Assembly: GCA_947074105.1 (NCBI GenBank)
Contig: CAMTON010000021.1
Span: 1 to 46,677, forward strand
DNA from: an uncultured Bacteroidales bacterium
GTDB taxonomy: Bacteria; Bacteroidota; Bacteroidia; Bacteroidales; JAUNSR01
Direction of reading: 5' to 3'
DNA: 46,677 nt
In this document: positions 41,686 through 46,677 of the stretch, one piece after another
How the letters are laid out: every line of letters starts with the position of its first letter
Numbering within the stretch: position 1 is the stretch's first letter
The notes under the pieces: model-generated
Told to the model about the DNA's origin: nothing
Databases searched by the model: none
What the model saw: the letters and a program-made list of their open reading frames with translations, nothing else
Translations under genes and position numbers: made by a program

Positions 41686-43179
41686 CTATTCCTTTTGTCC
41701 TCCGAACATCCGCAAAGCTCGCTTAAGAGAATGCATATCATCAGCTATCAAAAGCAGTTTGTCCCCTTCTTTAAGTAAAGTGTCTCCTTTAGGTACAATA
41801 TATTTATCTTTTCTTTTAATCATTATAATAAGGGTTTTATCCGGAAGATGCAAATTCATAAGTTTACTTCCCGCACGAAGATTCTCTCCCGTAAGTTCGA
41901 CTTCCATCATTGAGTTAGTCATAGAATCGGGAAAGGATATATTGAATTCTGATGCAGTTTCTTCATTTTTTTCCGTTTGATTAAATAGATTTATCATAAA
42001 CGGAACACTTATTCCCTGCAAAAGGAGAGAAAGAATAGTGATGAAGAATACAATATTAAAAAAAACCTGAGATGAATCAAGACCTGCAAGCAATGGGTAT
42101 GTAGCAAATATTATAGGCGATGCCCCGCGGAGCCCGATCCAGGAAATAAAGAGTTTGCTTCTGAAATTTATTTTTCTGAACGGAAGCATCAGAAGCAACA
42201 CGGCAGCAGGTCGTGAAATGAAAATAAGAAACAGTCCGATAAATATGGCAGGAACAGTCAGAGATGTCATTTCTTTTATATCAATTAGCAGTCCTAAGGC
42301 TATGAACATTATTATCTGAAACAGCCATGACAATGCTTCATTAAAATCTTCTATATTATGCTTATGTATGATTTTCTTATTTCCTATCACAAGTCCAGAT
42401 ATATAGACTGCAAGAAAACCGTTGCCGTGAAGGAAAGACACTCCGGAATAGAGCAGAAACACACAGCTGAGAATCATAACGGGATAAAGAGAACTGTTTG
42501 CAAGATTAATTACATTCAGAATCTTTATTATTATAAGAGAAAACACAAGTCCTAAAATCCCGCCTATAAGAATCTGTTTAAGAAAAAATATAACAGTATG
42601 TCCTACAGAGAATTCATCAGGAGTAACTATTGACTGAAGCAACAGCATCATAAGCATATATGCCATGGGATCATTGCTTCCGGATTCAAATTCAAGAACC
42701 GATTTTGTATTTTTTCTTATAGATAGATTACGTTCCCGCAGAAGACCGAAAACAGAGGCTGCATCGGTCGACGACATAATAGCTGCAAGAAGAAGAGATT
42801 CTTTTATTCCGAAATATGCAGAATAATCACTTTTATGCATTATAAGCCATATAAAAAATCCGGTAATCGCAGCTGTCAGGGCAACACCTATTGTGGAAAG
42901 TATACAGCTCGGAAGAAGCACTTTCCTGATATCGGAATATCTTGTGGACATTGCTCCTGAAAAAAGAATGATAACCAAGGCTACATTTCCTAGATTTTGC
43001 GCAAGATGAGGAGAGATAAAGGATTTTATCTCACTGAAAAAACCGGCTATTATTCCGATAATAAGATATAATAATAGGATTGGTATCCCTAACCTGTTGC
43101 CTGCCTTTCCGGCAAGCACGGTAGTGAATATCAATAATGATACATAAAATACAACATTATTTGAGAATATAAACAGCAT
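41686..43179 (-). CDS. CPA1-type K+ or Na+/H+ antiporter with RCK-C domain
   Basis: 497 residues: about 12-13 membrane helices, then a C-terminal TrkA-C/RCK-C domain (about 425-490, VELTGENLRAGSKLMNLHLP...LLKEGDKLLLIADD). The signature SSTDAASVFGLLRERNLSIRK followed by LEFESGSNDPMAYML is typical of NhaP2/CvrA-type potassium/proton antiporters, with the ND pair in the ion site. The RCK-C domain probably senses a ligand such as a nucleotide and gates the carrier. It starts 5 bases after the radical SAM gene, so the two are cotranscribed. Confidence 0.92.
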   Translation of the reverse strand: MLFIFSNNVVFYVSLLIFTTVLAGKAGNRLGIPILLLYLIIGIIAGFFSEIKSFISPHLAQNLGNVALVIILFSGAMSTRYSDIRKVLLPSCILSTIGVALTAAITGFFIWLIMHKSDYSAYFGIKESLLLAAIMSSTDAASVFGLLRERNLSIRKNTKSVLEFESGSNDPMAYMLMMLLLQSIVTPDEFSVGHTVIFFLKQILIGGILGLVFSLIIIKILNVINLANSSLYPVMILSCVFLLYSGVSFLHGNGFLAVYISGLVIGNKKIIHKHNIEDFNEALSWLFQIIMFIALGLLIDIKEMTSLTVPAIFIGLFLIFISRPAAVLLLMLPFRKINFRSKLFISWIGLRGASPIIFATYPLLAGLDSSQVFFNIVFFITILSLLLQGISVPFMINLFNQTEKNEETASEFNISFPDSMTNSMMEVELTGENLRAGSKLMNLHLPDKTLIIMIKRKDKYIVPKGDTLLKEGDKLLLIADDMHSLKRALRMFGGQKE

Positions 43180-43184
43180 ATATT

Positions 43185-45305
43185 TCAGGAGGTCGGATAT
43201 TCTCCATATATCGAGTTTGTTATTTTTGTAGTTATTTCAAATTCCTGTTCCGGATAATTAAAAAACGGGAAACGGTCTTCAGTAGTTGAATTACGGTAGT
43301 TCCATATCGAATTATAATTATCAATATCTTCTCCCTTATCGTGCAAAGCCATCAGATATGAGAGATTAGAACGTCTTTCTCTTATTATTATTTGAGGCTG
43401 TGAGATTATAGCAGGAGAATGAGATCTGTTTTTATCATAATCAAAAGAGAGTATTCTGCATCCGAAACGGTCAAGGGCGATGGTTTTAAAACTTAAGCTC
43501 TTCCCTATTCCGGGCAGGTTCATAATGTTTCTGTCAGTAGCCAGGAACTTTAAATTTTCCTTTTTCATAAAACATTCCATCTCCTTCTTGTTTTTCTCAT
43601 TAAATATTTCTTTCAGTTTTTCTTCATGTTCTTTATTTACTATACCTTTTATCTTCTCTTCATTTCTTTCCTGTGCAAGGCGGCTGTTGGGAACAAGAAG
43701 AGACTGATTTTCTTCAAATCCTTTTACTGCAAAAGTATAATATGTTATTACTCCGAATTTATTAAGTTCTCTTCTTAATCTGGCAACATGTCCTTTTCGG
43801 GATGCGGAAACTGTGAAAACAGATTGATTGGTTATGGTCCATCCGGTCTTATTCAATTTATTTATCGCTCTTATTGTATCCGGTGTAAGTTCCAGAGGAG
43901 TCTGAAAATGAGTCTGAATAAAAAACTGAGTGATTCCTATCTTTAATGCTTTCTTTCTGAATTCCGAAAGTATTTCACACAATCTGTCATCTATTCTGAA
44001 AGGAAGATAAACAGGCAGTTTTGTTCCGAGACGGATGCGTTGAAGTGACGCATATTTTTCATTCTTTGAATCATTTGACTTTATTTTACGAATTGCCATC
44101 TCATAAACTTCATTGAATATTATATTGAGAGTCTCATTATTGCTCATTAATGCATCTCCGCCTGTAATAAGTATATCTCTGAGCTGGGCATCTTCTTCAA
44201 AATATCTTAGAGAATCCTTAAGGTTTTCAATCCATCCTTTTTTTGGGGATAATTCCTGAAAATCGAAATTCAGCACACCACTCTGAAAACCATACATTCT
44301 CTGACAATAAGCGCACAGACCTCCACACGCACGTCCGCGAGTCGGAGGTATCAGTATGGCCACTTCCGGGTAACGCCTGTGAATAAGAGCCTTATCAGGC
44401 AGGATCCAACCGGCATGATTGATAATATATTCTTTTTTCACAACATCGGTAAGGCATATTCTTCTTACATCATCTTCTCTTTCCCAGGCTTTAATATTCC
44501 CGAAATTCTCAACTAATTCCTGAGAATATATAATATGATCACGCAGTGTACTGTCATCATATTGTTTGTTACAGTCAATAAGAGAAAGATAATACGGAGT
44601 GATAAAAAAAGGAATGCCTTTTTCTTTGGCATTTCTTAAAATCAACATTGTGTTACGGGGTAATGTATATCCCAGATATCTGTCTATATCATCAGGATGA
44701 GTGAGAGCCTTCGAAAGATGAAATCTGTAATCACTCCACCATTGAATCACTTTTCTCTTCTTATCAGCATCAGAATCAAGATCGGAAAAACTATACTTTG
44801 AATTCTTATTACATGCCGCAGATATATCTTCTATAAGATTTTGGATAATTCTATCTTTATTTCTTTTCATCTGAGAAACGATGTTTTTCTCATAACCGCT
44901 GTTCCATCGTCCTATCAGGGAATCATTATCACTCCGGTCTTTAAGTTTTCCATCTGACAGCTCTTTAAAGAGAGTATATATCTCGATATAAAAGGCTGGA
45001 GAATTGAAATTTGGTTCATATTTTATCCCTCGCCATAAATGCTCAAATGTATTTATATATATAGTATCTTCCTCTGAACATTCCTTGACATAAGATCCTT
45101 CATAAAGCAGCATTCTTTTTATTGTAAGAAATGCATCATAACTGGCTATGGTAAAATTATGTTCAAGCTCATCTATATATGAACTGATCTTTTTGCAGAA
45201 TTGTGAAATTGACTGCGATTGTATAATAATATTGTAGATATCAGGTAATTCATTTCTGAAAATAGCAACCCATTCAAATGAAGTTTTAAAAATCAACCTT
45301 TTCAT
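43185..45305 (-). CDS. KamA-family radical SAM protein (lysine 2,3-aminomutase-like)
   Basis: 706 residues. An N-terminal extension of about 280 mostly helical residues precedes the radical SAM core. The core has CGGLCAYCQR (Cys327, Cys331, Cys334) and ILITGGDALMSNN, close to the GGDPL motif of lysine 2,3-aminomutases and EpmB. It continues with IRLGTKLPVYLPFRI and QTHFQTPLELTPDTIRAI, again as in aminomutases. No PLP-lysine motif is clear enough to claim, so the amine-shifting reaction is inferred. A strong Shine-Dalgarno site (AAGGAGGA) lies six bases before the ATG, rare in this window. It is the first gene of an operon with the CPA1 antiporter. Confidence 0.88.
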   Translation of the reverse strand: MKRLIFKTSFEWVAIFRNELPDIYNIIIQSQSISQFCKKISSYIDELEHNFTIASYDAFLTIKRMLLYEGSYVKECSEEDTIYINTFEHLWRGIKYEPNFNSPAFYIEIYTLFKELSDGKLKDRSDNDSLIGRWNSGYEKNIVSQMKRNKDRIIQNLIEDISAACNKNSKYSFSDLDSDADKKRKVIQWWSDYRFHLSKALTHPDDIDRYLGYTLPRNTMLILRNAKEKGIPFFITPYYLSLIDCNKQYDDSTLRDHIIYSQELVENFGNIKAWEREDDVRRICLTDVVKKEYIINHAGWILPDKALIHRRYPEVAILIPPTRGRACGGLCAYCQRMYGFQSGVLNFDFQELSPKKGWIENLKDSLRYFEEDAQLRDILITGGDALMSNNETLNIIFNEVYEMAIRKIKSNDSKNEKYASLQRIRLGTKLPVYLPFRIDDRLCEILSEFRKKALKIGITQFFIQTHFQTPLELTPDTIRAINKLNKTGWTITNQSVFTVSASRKGHVARLRRELNKFGVITYYTFAVKGFEENQSLLVPNSRLAQERNEEKIKGIVNKEHEEKLKEIFNEKNKKEMECFMKKENLKFLATDRNIMNLPGIGKSLSFKTIALDRFGCRILSFDYDKNRSHSPAIISQPQIIIRERRSNLSYLMALHDKGEDIDNYNSIWNYRNSTTEDRFPFFNYPEQEFEITTKITNSIYGEYPTS

Positions 45306-45601
45306 ATTTTATCCTCCTTAAAAAGGAACATTTTAATAAACTCATAGTTCAGATAAACCGGTTGCATGATGCTTATTCTCTGTTTTTTCTCTTTCGTTTC
45401 ACTTATTTAATGAGTTGATAAATGGGAATCTTGTTATTATTTATTCTTGATATTATGATAACGTAACGTTTAAATGAGATTAAAAACATTTAATATTATT
45501 ATATATATCATTCTATTCACTATTTCATAGCTAAATTTCAAATCGATAACAGTTATCTTTATATTATAATTCAAACAAAGAATAATTAAAACATTTAATA
45601 T
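45306..45601. other. Divergent intergenic stretch
   Basis: 296 AT-rich bases between the KamA-like gene (-) and the methionine sulfoxide reductase gene (+). Apart from the Shine-Dalgarno site at 45312-45319, I see only a near -7 match (TATCTTTA) around 45553 on the plus strand. Confidence 0.45.
45312..45319 (-). promoter_or_regulatory. Strong Shine-Dalgarno site of the KamA-like gene
   Basis: The minus strand reads AAGGAGGA, separated by six bases from the ATG at 45305. Other genes in the window lack such a site. Confidence 0.75.
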
Positions 45602-46081
45602 ATGGCTGAAAATTTAGTTATTACAGACAAAGGAGACAAAGAATCGGTTTATAAAGAGATAATCCCTCAGCTAAAATCGCTGATTGGCCATGAGCACGAT
45701 CTTATTGCAAATCTTGCAAATATTTCAGCTGTACTGAAAGAGGCTTTTGGATTTTTCTGGGTAGGGTTCTATCTGTTAAAAGATGATCAGCTTGTACTTG
45801 GGCCTTTTCAGGGACCTATAGCCTGTACCCGCATTAATTTCGGTAAAGGTGTATGCGGCGCAGCATGGGAGCAACATCAGACCATAATAGTAGATGATGT
45901 TAATAAATTCCCGGGACATATTGCCTGTAGCTCCCTATCTCTTTCAGAAATTGTTGTTCCTTTTTATTTCGAAGGCAAATTTGTTGGCGTTCTTGATGTA
46001 GACAGCGACAAAACGGCTTCTTTTGATGAAATTGACTCTAAATATCTGAATCAGATCTGCCAATTAATATTCGACTTTTAA
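45602..46081 (+). CDS. msrC: Free methionine-(R)-sulfoxide reductase (GAF domain)
   Basis: 159 residues forming a single GAF domain. The catalytic cysteines occupy positions 75, 85 and 109 (ACTRI, GVCGAAW, HIACSS), with the same 10- and 24-residue spacing as the E. coli enzyme (84, 94, 118). The substrate-pocket segments FWVGFYLL, DVNKFPGHI and VPFYFEGKFVGVLDVDS are present. The enzyme reduces free L-methionine-(R)-sulfoxide using thioredoxin, which protects against oxidative damage. It appears to stand alone. Confidence 0.94.
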   Translation: MAENLVITDKGDKESVYKEIIPQLKSLIGHEHDLIANLANISAVLKEAFGFFWVGFYLLKDDQLVLGPFQGPIACTRINFGKGVCGAAWEQHQTIIVDDVNKFPGHIACSSLSLSEIVVPFYFEGKFVGVLDVDSDKTASFDEIDSKYLNQICQLIFDF

Positions 46082-46200
46082 TTCTGAAAGCAGAAAAAAT
46101 CTTATTTCCAATAATTATAATAGTATTTATCTGAATTTCGGTGTCAGGCTATCACTTTAATTAATAATATAATCGGAAAACATCCGGTTTTATAAACCTA

Positions 46201-46223
46201 TTTTGGAATCAAGTATTCCAAAA
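46201..46223. promoter_or_regulatory. Inverted repeat upstream of the FeoB-associated gene
   Basis: TTTTGGAAT (46201-46209) pairs perfectly with ATTCCAAAA (46215-46223), with 5 bases between, 17 bases before the ATG at 46241. It could be an operator of an iron-responsive regulator or a short hairpin. No factor can be named from sequence. Confidence 0.4.
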
Positions 46224-46240
46224 GCATATCATTTTATAAT

Positions 46241-46462
46241 ATGTTACAATGGATAATAGTAATAGTAATTGTTGCGATTTGTATAATATTGGCAGTATAT
46301 AAATTCTACAAACTATTTATTTCGAAAAAAAAATCAAATTCTGCATGCAGTTCATGTTGCGGGTGCAACCTTCGGAATGAACTGAAAATAAGAGAGAAAG
46401 AGTGTTCAGACAATAGTATGTCAAAAAAGAGATATTCAGAAAATTCAAAATCTGGCTGTTAA
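46241..46462 (+). CDS. FeoB-associated Cys-rich membrane protein
   Basis: 73 residues: one N-terminal membrane helix (WIIVIVIVAICIILAVYKFY), a short basic stretch (SKKKSNS), then a cysteine cluster CSSCCGCNLRNEL and two more Cys (KECSD and the C-terminal Cys). This is the layout of the FeoB-associated Cys-rich family, small membrane partners of ferrous iron import whose exact role is not settled. The family normally sits next to feoB. Here it is separated from feoAB by about 4.7 kb and three genes on mixed strands. An inverted repeat lies just upstream. Confidence 0.85.
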   Translation: MLQWIIVIVIVAICIILAVYKFYKLFISKKKSNSACSSCCGCNLRNELKIREKECSDNSMSKKRYSENSKSGC

Positions 46463-46488
46463 ATATTTTCATTTTTCAAATATTTATT

Positions 46489-46496
46489 TACCTTTG
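46489..46496 (+). promoter_or_regulatory. -7 promoter element of the tRNA-Cys pair
   Basis: TACCTTTG (TAnnTTTG), 21 bases before the first tRNA-Cys. It probably drives both copies. Confidence 0.6.
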
Positions 46497-46517
46497 CAAT
46501 CGCAAAACAGGGAATAA

Positions 46518-46588
46518 GGTCTCTTGGCCGAGTGGCTAGGCACCGGTCTGCAAAACCGTTTACAGCAGTTCGAATCTGCTAGAGACCT
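46518..46588 (+). tRNA. tRNA-Cys (GCA), copy 1
   Basis: 71 bases: acceptor GGTCTCT/AGAGACC with discriminator T, a D-arm, anticodon loop CTGCAAA giving GCA, and T-arm GCAGTTCGAATCTGC. CCA is not encoded. An identical second copy starts 105 bases downstream. Confidence 0.96.
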
Positions 46589-46622
46589 CTAAAAAAACCA
46601 ATTTTGCAAAAGCTTATTTTAT

Positions 46623-46677
46623 GGTCTCTTGGCCGAGTGGCTAGGCACCGGTCTGCAAAACCGTTTACAGCAGTTCG
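46623..46677 (+). tRNA. tRNA-Cys (GCA), copy 2, cut by window end
   Basis: The 55 bases to the window end are identical to 46518-46572. The T-arm and acceptor 3' strand lie beyond the edge. Confidence 0.93.

Noticed and set aside
43187-43193. AGGAGGT on the plus strand as a ribosome-binding site
   Set aside because: No plus-strand gene follows. The bases are the antisense of the last codons of the KamA-like gene.
1-46677. CRISPR arrays, prophage, insertion sequences or integrative elements
   Set aside because: No regularly spaced direct repeats, transposase, integrase or relaxase genes were found. The tRNA genes show no attached direct repeats or integrase neighbour.

Overview
This window looks like a chromosomal segment of an AT-rich member of the order Bacteroidales. 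The evidence is an FeoA-FeoB fusion, a DUF3575/DUF3868-type envelope pair, a DPP5-type S9 peptidase, a T9SS-like C-terminal tail, almost no Shine-Dalgarno sites, and repeated matches to the Bacteroidetes -7 promoter element TAnnTTTG just upstream of genes. I cannot fix the genus. No phage, insertion sequence, integron or CRISPR array is visible. Most of the window is housekeeping and envelope genes in short operons separated by strong hairpin terminators.

Layout. 1-53 is the 5' part of tRNA-Gly. 193-7654 (-) is a three-gene envelope operon: a small DUF3575 barrel, a DUF3868-like/OmpA-like protein, and a 1574-residue outer-membrane protein made of eight tandem barrel-like units. 7884-9731 (+) is a secreted M6 metalloprotease. 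9961-13455 (-) carries topoisomerase III and a DbpA-like DEAD-box helicase, the latter divergent from an MntP Mn2+ exporter (13543-14100) across a palindromic double promoter. 14462-18445 (-) is a very large Venus-flytrap/multi-PAS histidine kinase. 18890-20747 (-) holds a SPOR lipoprotein and MltG. Then come tRNA-Ser (20880-20966), NhaD (-), two small proteins, a DPP5-like peptidase (-) and a YgiQ radical SAM enzyme (-).

27983-30346 (+) carries a DsrE-like protein, a secreted protein that weakly resembles erythromycin esterases, and a zinc-ribbon/FHA protein. 30542-33306 (-) carries Nramp, an SDR and a TRIC-type channel. 33494-35053 (+) pairs a BamE-tailed exported protein with endonuclease III. 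After that follow a phosphoethanolamine transferase (-), NhaC (+), FeoAB (-), a CPA1 antiporter with a lysine-2,3-aminomutase-like radical SAM protein (-), a free methionine sulfoxide reductase (+), a FeoB-associated Cys-rich protein (+) and two identical tandem tRNA-Cys genes, the second cut by the window edge.

How the genes fit together. Cation homeostasis recurs: MntP, Nramp, FeoAB and the Cys-rich Feo partner handle Mn/Fe, and NhaD, NhaC and a CPA1 antiporter handle Na+/K+/H+. Envelope functions form the second theme: the octa-barrel operon, MltG, SPOR, the phosphoethanolamine transferase and the BamE-like protein. The best candidate for an undescribed system is the octa-barrel operon at the left end. 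The second most unusual signal is a pair of related intergenic hairpin elements about 20.5 kb apart.
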